From a bacterium (lineage in GTDB: Bacteria; Planctomycetota; JADGBV01), in assembly GCA_023261545.1 (NCBI GenBank), contig JAHFOS010000014.1, positions 1 through 44,234 of the forward strand: a stretch of 44,234 nt of DNA, written 5' to 3'. Every line of letters starts with the position of its first letter. Within the stretch, counting starts at the first letter, position 1. The translations under genes and the position numbers were made by a program. Under the pieces are notes generated by a model. That model was given only the letters and a program-made list of their open reading frames with translations. It had not been told where the DNA came from and searched no databases. Shown here piece after piece: positions 33,097 to 43,789 of the stretch.

Positions 33097-34046
33097 TGGC
33101 CGCCAAAACCATCTCCTTCTCCAAGCTGCGCTTTTACTGGCCGATATACATCCTCGTGCTTCCCAGCGCGGCGCTGGTGGGGCTGTTCAGCTACTTCCCG
33201 GCGGTGAATGGATTCTACCACGCCTTCTTCCGCTGGACTCCGCCGGACACCAACGAGTGGGTGGGGATGCGCAACATTGAACAAGCGCTGCGTGATCCCG
33301 TGCTCTGGGACGGCTTCAAGGTCGTGCTGGTGCTGGTGGCGGCCAACCTGTTCCGCATGATACCCTCGATCCTCACGGCCGTGGCCGTCAACCGCCTGCG
33401 CAACCAGAAATGGGCCTACGTCTATAAGGTAATGTTCGTGCTGCCCATGATCATCCCCGAGATGGTGGGGCTGCTGGTCTGGAAGTTCATCTTCAACCCC
33501 AACAACGGCCCGCTGAACGCCCTGCTCCAGGCCAGCGGGGGGATGTGGCTGCTGAACAAGCTCGACGACGCCTTGGGGTGGAACGTGTTTTATCAGGGAC
33601 AGCCGCCCGTGTGGCTCGGCGATGCCGAGCTGGTCATTCCCTCCCTGATCCTCTGGGGTTTCCCCTGGGTGGGGGCCGTGAGCGTGCTCATTTATCTGGC
33701 GGGCCTGCAGTCCATCGAGGAGAGCATCTATGAGTCCGCCGAGCTCGATGGCATCAGCTCCATCGGCAAATTCGTGCACATCGAGCTGCCCCTCATCCTC
33801 ACCCAGGTGCGCATCACCCTGGTGCTGATGATCATCGGCACGCTGCAGGGCTTCCACCTGATGCTGGTCCTGCTGGGGCCGTCCGGCGGCCCGCGCGGGG
33901 TGGGCATGGTGCCCGGGCTCTATATGTTCAACCAGGCCTTCGTGCAGAGCCAGTACGGTTATGCCTGCGCCATCGGCGTCATCCTGTTCGTCTTCGTCCT
34001 GGTGCTGACCGAGATCAACAACCGCTTCGTGAAAGTCAAGCGATGA
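33096..34046 (+). CDS. ABC sugar permease, MalF/UgpA type
   Basis: 316 residues with about six membrane helices (YILVLPSAALVGLFSYF first; YACAIGVILFVFVLVLTEI last). The cytosolic EAA loop that contacts the ATPase is YESAELDGISSIGKFVHIELP. It forms a heterodimer with the next gene product, which it overlaps by four bases (ATGA). No ATPase gene is in the operon, so a shared MsmK/UgpC-like ATPase elsewhere is expected. Confidence 0.93.
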   Translation: MAAKTISFSKLRFYWPIYILVLPSAALVGLFSYFPAVNGFYHAFFRWTPPDTNEWVGMRNIEQALRDPVLWDGFKVVLVLVAANLFRMIPSILTAVAVNRLRNQKWAYVYKVMFVLPMIIPEMVGLLVWKFIFNPNNGPLNALLQASGGMWLLNKLDDALGWNVFYQGQPPVWLGDAELVIPSLILWGFPWVGAVSVLIYLAGLQSIEESIYESAELDGISSIGKFVHIELPLILTQVRITLVLMIIGTLQGFHLMLVLLGPSGGPRGVGMVPGLYMFNQAFVQSQYGYACAIGVILFVFVLVLTEINNRFVKVKR

Positions 34047-34879
34047 GCGAGCCCGTGCGCAAGGATGCCTTCACGCGCGAATGGCGCATCCACCTCTTCA
34101 TCGGGGGGATCCTGGCGCTCGCCTTTTTCCCCCTCTACCTGATGCTGAACATCAGCCTCAAGGACAACAGCCAGTTCATGCTGGACCCCTGGCTGCCGCA
34201 CGCGCCTTTCCACTTTGAGAATTGGGGACAGGCCTGGGTCATCGTGGGCCGCTATATCAGCAACACGGTCTTCGTGGCCGTCACCACCGTGGCGCTCACC
34301 TTCGGCCTCACCCTGCCCGCTTCCTATTTCTTCGCGCGCTACCGGCCGCCCTGCTATCGCCTGCTGTGGTACTTCTTCATCATCTTGATGCTGATGCCGG
34401 GGGTGGCGAGCCTCATCCCGCTGTTCCTGCTCATCAAGGGCATGGGGCTCTTGAACTCGCTGATGGCGCTGGTCGTGCTCGGGGTGGCGGGGGCCCAGGT
34501 GTTCCAGATCTTCATCCTGCGCAACTTCATCGAGGACATCCCCGGCGAACTCTTCGAGGCGGCGGAGATGGACGGGGCCGGGCACATCGCCATGCTGCGC
34601 AACGTGGTGATTCCCATGTCCGGCTCCATCATCTCGACCCTGGCCATCCTGCAGCTCCTGGGGGTCTGGAACGACTTCCTGATGCCCATGCTGCTCATCG
34701 CCGACGACGAGAAGCTGACGCTGGCGGCGGGCCTCATCAAGCTCGATGGGGAGTACGTGAAACAGTGGGGTCCCATGATGGCGGGCTACTCCATCGCCGC
34801 CATACCCCTGGTGGTGATTTTTCTTTTCACCATGCGCCTCTTCGTCAAAGGCCTCGCCGCCGGGGCCATCAAAGGCTGA
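34043..34879 (+). CDS. ABC sugar permease, MalG/UgpE type
   Basis: 278 residues, last gene of the transporter operon. Membrane helices include LFIGGILALAFFPLYLML at the start and SIAAIPLVVIFLFTMRLFV near the end. The EAA loop is LFEAAEMDGAGHIAMLRNVVIPM, followed by the usual LGVWNDFLMPMLLI. It starts within the stop of the MalF-type gene. A 73-bp dispersed repeat begins three bases after its stop codon. Confidence 0.93.
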   Translation: MSEPVRKDAFTREWRIHLFIGGILALAFFPLYLMLNISLKDNSQFMLDPWLPHAPFHFENWGQAWVIVGRYISNTVFVAVTTVALTFGLTLPASYFFARYRPPCYRLLWYFFIILMLMPGVASLIPLFLLIKGMGLLNSLMALVVLGVAGAQVFQIFILRNFIEDIPGELFEAAEMDGAGHIAMLRNVVIPMSGSIISTLAILQLLGVWNDFLMPMLLIADDEKLTLAAGLIKLDGEYVKQWGPMMAGYSIAAIPLVVIFLFTMRLFVKGLAAGAIKG

Positions 34880-34881
34880 GG

Positions 34882-34954
34882 TCTTCGTCCGGGCGGACCT
34901 TCGCCGCCTCCAAATCAAGGGGGACGCTAGCGGGTTGGATGTTTTTTCACATCA
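34882..34954. repeat. 74-bp dispersed repeat, copy 2
   Basis: Same orientation and near-identical sequence to 7824-7897. Here it lies between the malG-type stop and the next gene. The base that makes an ATG in copy 1 (CAT read on the minus strand) is CTT here. A TTG at 34935 inside it could be taken as a start for the next gene, but a better start lies at 35019. Confidence 0.8.
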
Positions 34955-35018
34955 GCTCTTGACCTTGGCTAATTTCAAGTCAATCCTAGAATGGCGGCCT
35001 TTCGCGGATAGGGAAATT

Positions 35019-35972
35019 TTGCCCACGGAATGCAAAGTGCTCTTGGTGGAGGCGGATCCCGCCCTCCGGAACGTCTTATTGCGCGAGTCCACCAGGGTCG
35101 CCAGGAACTCCAAGGCGGCGGGCAGCGAGGCCGAGGCGGAGGAAGCCTTCACCAAGGAGAATTTCGACATCGTCATCTACGATCCCGGCGAGAATTTCAG
35201 CATCGAATTCTTGAAGCGCTGCTGCGCGGGGCGTCCGCGGGTCATTCCCGTCCTCATCTTGCGCGAGCCCATGCAGGGCCACCTCGACGAGCTCATTGAA
35301 AACCAATACCTCCGCAACCTCATCGCCCTCGAAGGCAGCCTCTCCATGCGTGAAATCACGGCCACGCTGGAAAAGCTGGTCCAGGGCGTGGTCCTGGGCC
35401 TCGGGCCCTACCTGGTGGAGAGCACGAAGCTCAAGAGGATTGACATCACGGACAGCAAGCAGAAGGAGCGCTATATCCAGGAGGGCCTGGAGGCGCTGGG
35501 CGGGGACAAGATCCTCTCGGCGCGCATGGCGTCGAAGCTCGGCACCATCATGGACGAGCTCATCATGAACATGATGTGGGATGCGCCGCTGGACGCCAAT
35601 GGCCGGCACCTTTTCAAGCACCTCGCGCGCACCGAGCGCGTGCAGCTCGCGCCGGAACAGGCCGGCCAGTTGACGGTGGGCTACGACGGCCGCTACGTCG
35701 GCCTTTCGGCCCACGACCCGTTCGGCGGCCTGCGCCTGGACACGGTGCTGCGCTACTTCAAGAAATGCTTCTTCGGCCGCGAGCAAATAGGATCCGAGGG
35801 CGGCGGCGCGGGGCTCGGGCTCTACCTCGCCTACAACTATTGCAGCCAGTTCATCATCAACGTCGAGCCGGGCAAGACCACGGAGTTCGTCCTGCTCTTC
35901 GATCCCAGCACCCGAGAGGCCACAAGCCGCAATGGGATCAAGTCGTTCCACTTTTTCGAGAGGAAGCCATGA
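35019..35972 (+). CDS. Degenerate receiver domain plus HATPase (RsbW-like) regulator
   Basis: 317 residues from TTG 35019 (AGGGA four bases before). The frame is open to TTG 34935, but those codons come from a dispersed repeat. Residues ~5-120 look like a receiver domain: VLLVEADPALRNVLL with an acidic pair, and FDIVIYDPG with a possible phospho-Asp, but the conserved C-terminal Lys is not evident. The second half is a HATPase_c domain with the N-box DELIMNMMWDA and the G2 box GGGAGLGLYLAYNY; no histidine phospho-acceptor domain is present. That pattern resembles anti-sigma or switch-kinase ATPases, which act on STAS partners, and the next gene, overlapping by four bases (ATGA), encodes one. 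Confidence 0.75.
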   Translation: MPTECKVLLVEADPALRNVLLRESTRVARNSKAAGSEAEAEEAFTKENFDIVIYDPGENFSIEFLKRCCAGRPRVIPVLILREPMQGHLDELIENQYLRNLIALEGSLSMREITATLEKLVQGVVLGLGPYLVESTKLKRIDITDSKQKERYIQEGLEALGGDKILSARMASKLGTIMDELIMNMMWDAPLDANGRHLFKHLARTERVQLAPEQAGQLTVGYDGRYVGLSAHDPFGGLRLDTVLRYFKKCFFGREQIGSEGGGAGLGLYLAYNYCSQFIINVEPGKTTEFVLLFDPSTREATSRNGIKSFHFFERKP

Positions 35973-36445
35973 ACGAGAACGTGCTGCAGATCGCCAAAAC
36001 CGACAATCCCGACCACCTCCACTTGAAGCTGAGCGGCATCATCAACGAGGAGGCGCAGCTCGGCTTCTTCAAGGAGCTGCCCGGCGGCAAGAAGGTCGTG
36101 ATCAACACCAAGGAGGTGGCGCGTATCAACTCCTGCGGCGTGCGCGAGTGGATCCTGGCGCTCAAGAGCGTTCCCCAGGGCCTCGAAATCGTCTATGAGG
36201 AGTGCTCGCCCGCCTTCATGGACCAGGTGAACATGATCACCAACTTCGCCAGCGGGGGCACCATCAAGTCGCTGTACATTCCCTACGTTTGCGGCTCCTG
36301 CGACAAGAAAAGCGAGGAGCTGTGCGACCTCGAGGCCAACATGACCGCGGACGGGCTTGAATTGCCCGAGGTGAAGTGCCCGGGTTGCCAGAACGCCATG
36401 GAGCTCGCGGACGATCCCGAGCAGCTCTTTTCGTTCCTCGGCTGA
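35969..36445 (+). CDS. STAS-like domain fused to a zinc ribbon
   Basis: 158 residues. Residues ~5-100 match the STAS/anti-anti-sigma fold: LHLKLSGIINEEAQL, KKVVINTKEVARINSCGVREW, where Ser55 occupies the site phosphorylated by RsbW-type kinases in this family (N-S-C-G in place of the usual D-S-x-G). The C-terminal ~55 residues carry two Cys pairs, CGSC and CPGC, spaced like a zinc ribbon. It is translationally coupled to the ATPase gene by an ATGA overlap. The pair likely forms a partner-switching module whose third partner (sigma factor, phosphatase or chemosensory protein) is not in the window. Confidence 0.75.
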   Translation: MNENVLQIAKTDNPDHLHLKLSGIINEEAQLGFFKELPGGKKVVINTKEVARINSCGVREWILALKSVPQGLEIVYEECSPAFMDQVNMITNFASGGTIKSLYIPYVCGSCDKKSEELCDLEANMTADGLELPEVKCPGCQNAMELADDPEQLFSFLG

Positions 36446-36471
36446 ACTTTGCGCCCTCACGGGGGGCAGCC

Positions 36472-37155
36472 TTGAAAACGGCCTTCATCACCGGCTCGGG
36501 ACGCAGCGGACGCACGGGCCGGTATTTGGCTGATGATCTGGCCGCGCACGGCGCGCTTCCCGTGCTGCACTGCCTGGAAGGAGCATCCGACGCCCGGCGC
36601 GCGGTCGCGGAACTGACGGGGCTGGGGCTCGCGAGCTTCTGGGTCCAGGGCGATCTCTGCGTTCCCGCGGAAGTGGCGCGCGTGCGCGATGAAGTGCTGC
36701 GCCGCGCCGGGAACCTGGACTGGCTGGTCCACACCGTGGGCAGCTATCGCGGGCGCGTGCGCGCGACCAATTTCGATTCCGCCGTGCTGGTGTGCGAGGC
36801 CTTCCTGCCGCATCTTTCCCAGGGCGGGCGCATCCTGCTCTTCGGCGCTGCCGGTCTGGGTACTGGCTCTGAAGCGAATCCAAGCGATGGAGAGTATCTG
36901 CGCGCCAAGAAGGACTTGCTGCGCTATATGCGCGAGCTGGCACTGCGGGTCGTGCGCCGCGGCATCACCGTCAACATGATCTCGCCCGGAGAGATGGAGT
37001 ACAGCGTCGTCGAACGCCGCGACCTGCCTTTAGGGCGGCGTATCCGGCCCGATGAGCTGTGCCGCGCCTGCCGCTTCCTCCTCGATGACGGTTCCGCCGC
37101 CATCACCGGGCAGAACCTCGAAGTGGCGGGCGGCCTCGATTTGCTACCCTCCTGA
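36472..37155 (+). CDS. Short-chain dehydrogenase/reductase-like protein
   Basis: 227 residues from TTG 36472, which has GGGGGG six bases before it; the frame is open upstream but those codons overlap the STAS gene. The nucleotide-binding motif is TGSGRSGRTGRYLA, where the Arg placement recalls pteridine reductases. LVHTVGSYRG replaces the usual NNAG. The catalytic Tyr/Lys pair is present (GEYLRAKKDL, Y-x3-K), but the preceding Ser position seems to be Gly/Ala (LLFGAAGLG). The tail TGQNLEVAGGLDLLPS is typical of SDRs. Reductase activity is probable but the serine loss leaves room for doubt. The HisC-type gene follows within 5 bp. Confidence 0.75.
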   Translation: MKTAFITGSGRSGRTGRYLADDLAAHGALPVLHCLEGASDARRAVAELTGLGLASFWVQGDLCVPAEVARVRDEVLRRAGNLDWLVHTVGSYRGRVRATNFDSAVLVCEAFLPHLSQGGRILLFGAAGLGTGSEANPSDGEYLRAKKDLLRYMRELALRVVRRGITVNMISPGEMEYSVVERRDLPLGRRIRPDELCRACRFLLDDGSAAITGQNLEVAGGLDLLPS

Positions 37156-37160
37156 ACCCC

Positions 37161-38210
37161 ATGCCGCGCTTCCGTCCCCACATCACCGCCATGAAGGCCT
37201 ACCATCCGCCGCTGGAAGGCCGGACCTCCACCGCGGACCTGCTGCTCGACTTCAATGAGCGCAGCGCGCCCTTGCCGCAACCCATCCTGGACACCCTGGC
37301 CGAGTGGTGTCGCGCGGGACGCACGCAGGTCTATCCCGAGTACAGCGGACTCCTGCCGTGCATCGCCGCCTACACCGGGGTGCCGGAAAGCCACCTGCTT
37401 TTCGGTAACGGCTCCGACCAGCTCATTGACTGCATCTTCCGCGCGGTGGTGGAGCCGGGCCAGGGCGTGGCGCTGCCCGCGCCATCGTTCGCCATGTACG
37501 CCCAGTGCGCTCAGTTGGCCGGGGCGCGCATCGAGGAGTACGACATGCTCGCCGCCGACCCCTGTGCCGCGCTGCGCGCCGCGTTGGAGCGCCCCGGCGT
37601 GGTGCTCGCCCTGGTGAGCCAGCCCAACAATCCCACCGGACACTTGCTGAACACGGAGTGGCTGATCCAGGAGATCCGCCGCCATCCGGACATCTGGTTC
37701 ATCGTGGACGAGGCCTACTACGAGTTCAGCCGCGAGACCCTGCTGGATCGCCTGCGACCGCTGCCCGCCAACCTGGTGGTGCTGCGCACCTTCTCCAAGG
37801 TTTTCGGGCTCGCGGCGTTGCGCATCGGCTATCTCGCCGCGGACACCTCGATGGTGGAGCAGCTCCTCAAGATCCGCGGCCCCTACGACGTCAACCAGCT
37901 CGCGGGCCAGGCGGCGGCCCTGGTGCTGCGCCACCGCGAGGTGGTGCTGCGCTACGCCGCGGAGGTGATGGACCACTGCAAGCCGCGCGTGGAGGAAGCC
38001 CTGCGCAAGAAAAAGATCGCCTTCCTGCCCTCGCGCGCCAACTACCTGCTGCTGCCCGAGGGCGAAGCGCGCCTCGGCGCGCTGCTGCGCGAACGGGGGC
38101 TGCGCGCCCGCAGCATGACGCACCCGCGCCTGACGGGCGCCTTGCGCATCAGCATCGGCGGCAAAGAGACCCTGGCGCAGTTGCTGGAGGCGCTGCGCAA
38201 GGCGGAATAA
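37161..38210 (+). CDS. hisC: Class I/II PLP aminotransferase, histidinol-phosphate aminotransferase type
   Basis: 349 residues. LLFGNGSDQLIDCIFRAV, SQPNNPTGHLL, FIVDEAYYEFS and RTFSKVFGLAALRIGYLA (PLP-binding Lys in SK) are all canonical for HisC-like enzymes. The length is normal for the family. Histidinol-phosphate is the default substrate, but no other histidine gene is nearby and HisC paralogues act on aromatic or phosphonate-type substrates, so the symbol is provisional. It lies 5 bp after the SDR gene, probably co-transcribed. A REP-like element follows the stop. Confidence 0.85.
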   Translation: MPRFRPHITAMKAYHPPLEGRTSTADLLLDFNERSAPLPQPILDTLAEWCRAGRTQVYPEYSGLLPCIAAYTGVPESHLLFGNGSDQLIDCIFRAVVEPGQGVALPAPSFAMYAQCAQLAGARIEEYDMLAADPCAALRAALERPGVVLALVSQPNNPTGHLLNTEWLIQEIRRHPDIWFIVDEAYYEFSRETLLDRLRPLPANLVVLRTFSKVFGLAALRIGYLAADTSMVEQLLKIRGPYDVNQLAGQAAALVLRHREVVLRYAAEVMDHCKPRVEEALRKKKIAFLPSRANYLLLPEGEARLGALLRERGLRARSMTHPRLTGALRISIGGKETLAQLLEALRKAE

Positions 38211-38224
38211 GCGCGCACGATGGA

Positions 38225-38340
38225 TCCTAAAAACGGCAGTTGAAAGCAAAATGACTGTGCAGCAAGGGATTGTCCCTTCCCGCAGGGGGGACTGTCCCTA
38301 GCGATATAACGACGTAACTTTCAACTGCCGTTTCTAGGTT
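38225..38340. repeat. REP/RAYT-like palindromic repeat, copy 2 (inverted)
   Basis: Ends are CCTAAAAACGGCAGTTGAAAG and its near-perfect complement CTTTCAACTGCCGTTTCTAGG. The interior, read in reverse complement, matches copy 1 (1648-1770) over CGTTATATCGC, AGGGACAGTCCCC, TGCGGGAAGGGACA and TTGCT. It lies between convergent genes (hisC and the GT2 gene), as copy 1 lies between convergent genes. Confidence 0.8.
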
Positions 38341-38443
38341 GACGGTTGGCGCGTTCGCCGGGAATGGGAATTTTCCCCGTGGAGGCCCTGGTGCGGTCGC
38401 TTGTGGTCGTAGTAAACTTGAGAAACTTGATACAAAAAGGGTC

Positions 38444-38498
38444 AGCGTTCACGAAAAAAAATTGATCTTCTTCTTTGGTTCGTTTCGCCGTGAACGCT
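38444..38498 (-). terminator. Inverted repeat after the GT2 gene
   Basis: AGCGTTCACG (38444-38453) and CGTGAACGCT (38489-38498) form a perfect 10-bp stem with a 35-base loop, starting at the stop codon of the minus-strand glycosyltransferase. A run of eight T on the minus strand lies in the loop just before the second arm, so it is not a textbook terminator, but its position fits transcription ending. Confidence 0.45.
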
Positions 38499-39519
38499 TA
38501 CTTTTTGGTTTCCTCACGTCTTGCCGGTAGGATCGGGGTTCGGGGTTCGCGCTGGCGCGCGGCCTCGCGCATGGCGTAGGCCTGCTGGTCCATGGCCATG
38601 GCGCTCAGGATGAATTGCGCGCCGGAAATGACGAGGATGGCGCACAGCACCGAGCGCGAGCCGGTGACGCCCGCGCCTCCGAGCAGCAGCTTGTTGATGA
38701 CGAGGTACAGGCCGGAGAGCAGGCCCAAGGGAAAGAGCGCGATGCCGGCGAAATAGAGCAGCACCAGGGGGTGGAAGTCGTAGTAGATGCACTGGTAAAC
38801 CAGACGGTGCATGAAGGCGCGCCCGATCATGGGGGTCACTCTCACCATGTAGCGGAAGCCCTTGATCTGCGACTGGCGCTCGCCCGGCAGGTAGATGGCG
38901 CGGCGCGGCACGTCCTTGATGCGGAAACCCTGGCTCGAAATGCGGATGATGAAGTCCATGGGATAGCCGTAGCCCTTCCAGGCCTTGCCCCAGTCCACGC
39001 TTTCCATGGCCTTGCGGCTGATGGCCGTGAAGCCGTCCACCACGTCGAAGACCCCGTAGTTGCCGCTGGCGACCTTGGTCATGAGGCTCAGCAGCGTGTT
39101 GCCGATGAGGCGCGTGCGCGGCATGATGTCGAAGGCGTTGCCGCGCTCCATGAAGCGGTTGCCTTTGACGTAGTCGCTATCGCCGTCCACGATGGGGTCC
39201 ATGAGGCGCGGGCTCTCGTCGAGCGGCATCTGGAAGTCGCCGCCGCACACCACGGCGATGTCGCAGCCCTCGCGCAGCGCCAGTTGGTAGCCGGTGATGA
39301 TGGCCTGGCCCACGCCCTGGTTGCGCTCGTGGCCCAGGAGTTCGACCCTGGGGTCGCGGGCGGCCAGTTCGCGCACCACGTCCGCCGTGCGGTCGCTGGA
39401 GCCGTCGTCCACCACATAGACGCGGTCGAAATAAGCGGGCACGTTCTCCAAGGTGGGGCGGATGAGCCGCTCCTCGTTGCGGGCCGGGATCACGAGAGCG
39501 ATACGGTTTTCGCGGTACA

Positions 39520-39520
<1 letters not shown>
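38498..39520 (-). CDS. Family 2 glycosyltransferase with two C-terminal membrane helices (dolichyl-phosphate-sugar synthase-like)
   Basis: 340 residues. The GT-A core starts RIALVIPARNEERLI, with VYVVDDGSSDRTADV and the metal-binding acidic motif around CGGDFQMP, then YGVFDVVDGFTAISRKAM. Two hydrophobic segments near the C-terminus (LLYFAGIALFPLGLLSGLYL and SVLCAILVISGAQFILSAM) suggest membrane anchoring. The architecture fits enzymes that load a sugar on polyprenyl phosphate. Its ATG overlaps the UvrA stop by one base (TGATG), so it is translated from the same mRNA. The frame is open further upstream, but only as a shadow of uvrA. Confidence 0.88.
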
Positions 39521-42303
<2,783 letters not shown>

Positions 42304-42340
42304 TATTTTTTACAGCTCAAATATGACGCAACACTTCCAG

Positions 42341-42422
42341 CCGTTCGCCCTGAGCTTGTCGAAGGGTGGACGGCGGTGGGCGTCGCGGTCCGCTCATGCT
42401 TCGACAAGCTCAGCACGAACGG
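42341..42422. repeat. REP-type palindrome (GAGCTTGTCGAAG family)
   Basis: The 24-bp arms 42341-42364 (CCGTTCGCCCTGAGCTTGTC...) and 42399-42422 (CTTCGACAAGCTCAGCACGA...) are complementary except for two bases, with a 34-base spacer. The core GAGCTTGTCGAAG is known as a recurring intergenic palindrome in many unrelated bacterial genomes. It sits between larC and uvrA and could affect transcript stability. Confidence 0.85.
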
Positions 42423-42478
42423 ACCTAAATGCCGATAACGTAAAATGAAGATTCGTGCCATGGGCTGAACGATCACCA

Positions 42479-43789
42479 CTATTCCAGGCGCCGCCGCTCC
42501 ACTTCGGCCAGGACCTTGCTCCACGCGACGCCTTTCTCGCGGCTGATGCGCGCCACGTCTTCGTATTCGACGTGGTGTTTGGTGGCTCCCGAGGGCAGCG
42601 TGCCCACCTTGACGCGCGCGTTGCCGAAGCGCGTGCGCACGGCCTCCATCCGCCGAGGCAGGCTGTCGCGCAGCACCTCCGTGCGCCGCAGACCGAAAGT
42701 CGTGGTGTGCTCCAGCAGCGCCGCCGCCACGGCGTCGGCGCGTTCAGGCGCGGCCAGCGCCCGGACCTCCACGCCCAGGCGGCCCTTTTTCATGTGCAAT
42801 GGCGCGAAGCTGACGTCCAGGGCTCCAGCGGCGCGCAAATGCTCCTCGGCCAGGCGCAGGTACTCGGGCTGCATGTCGTCCAGGTCGGCGCAAATCCAGC
42901 ACAGCCGCTCGCGGATCAGGCCCGCCGGGGCCGTTTCCCAGGCGCGTATTTCGGAAACGCGCAGGAAAGGCGGGGCTTTTTCGGGGATACGGTGAGAAAG
43001 GCCGATGCCGGTGCGCTCGACCGCGTAGGCGCCGGTCGGCGGTGTGAACCTGGCCAGCGCGACGAGCAGCGCCGCTCCCGTGGGTGTGCACAGTTCTGTG
43101 CTTTCTCCCGTCTGGATCACGGGCCGGCCTTCCAGCAACAGATGGGTCGCCGGAGCGGGCAATGGCAGGCGGCCGTGAGCGCAGTCCACAAAGCCGGTGG
43201 CGACTCCGATGGCCGAACACAGGAGCTCGTCCGCGCCAAGCTCCTCAAGTCCGAGACACACGCCGACGATATCGAGGATGGAGTCGGTGGCGCCGACCTC
43301 GTGAAAGGCGACTCTGGCGGCGGGAATGCCATGCACACGCCCCTCCGCCTCGGCCAGAAGTTTGAAAACCACCCGCGCCCGCTCGCGGGCCCTGGTCGGG
43401 AGACGCGCGCGCCGCAGCAGCCGATCAATGTCGCTCCAGGCGCGGTGGGCATGAGGATGGCGGTGTCGCGCCGGGCCAGGGGTATGCGCGTGCCGGCCAC
43501 CGTGTTCGTGATCGTGGCGATGCCCATGCCCATGTACATGGGCGGAAGGCAGATTCTCCGGACGAGTCCAGCGCCCGCCGTGTTTCAACCGGATTTCCAC
43601 GCGCGTGCCCGAAAAGCCCCGCGCCACGGATTTTTCGACCCGCAGGCGGAAGGGCTCGGGAAGGTCCAACCCGCGCAATCCCGCGGCCAAGCTCCGGGCG
43701 GAAGCGCCCAGATCGATGAGGGCCGCCAGGAACATATCTCCGCTGCATCCCCCCAAGGCATCTATCAGCAAGCGCGCCATTTCAGCCAT
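42479..43789 (-). CDS. larC: Nickel-pincer cofactor biosynthesis protein LarC
   Basis: 436 residues with the whole LarC/DUF111 chain in one frame. The N-terminus is LLIDALGGCSGDMFLAALIDLG, followed by VAFHEVGATDSILDIVGVCLG, a middle motif TPTGAALLVAL, and the C-terminal part LCWICADLDDMQPEYLRLA with DVSFAPLHMKKGRLGVEV. A His-rich insertion (residues ~83-115: HVHGHGHRHDHEHGG and more) probably binds nickel. LarC inserts nickel into the pyridinium cofactor of LarA-type racemases and epimerases. In some bacteria LarC is made by a frameshift between two ORFs; here no frameshift is needed. larA, larB and larE are not in the window. Start at ATG 43789 or three codons later; no strong ribosome site. 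Confidence 0.93.
   Translation of the reverse strand: MAEMARLLIDALGGCSGDMFLAALIDLGASARSLAAGLRGLDLPEPFRLRVEKSVARGFSGTRVEIRLKHGGRWTRPENLPSAHVHGHGHRHDHEHGGRHAHTPGPARHRHPHAHRAWSDIDRLLRRARLPTRARERARVVFKLLAEAEGRVHGIPAARVAFHEVGATDSILDIVGVCLGLEELGADELLCSAIGVATGFVDCAHGRLPLPAPATHLLLEGRPVIQTGESTELCTPTGAALLVALARFTPPTGAYAVERTGIGLSHRIPEKAPPFLRVSEIRAWETAPAGLIRERLCWICADLDDMQPEYLRLAEEHLRAAGALDVSFAPLHMKKGRLGVEVRALAAPERADAVAAALLEHTTTFGLRRTEVLRDSLPRRMEAVRTRFGNARVKVGTLPSGATKHHVEYEDVARISREKGVAWSKVLAEVERRRLE

Noticed and set aside
38339-38530. 63-codon plus-strand frame between hisC and the GT2 gene
   Set aside because: Runs through the REP end and the inverted repeat into the GT2 gene; no protein features.
42479-43789. 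Programmed frameshift in larC
   Set aside because: Both halves of LarC are in one continuous frame, so no slippage is required.
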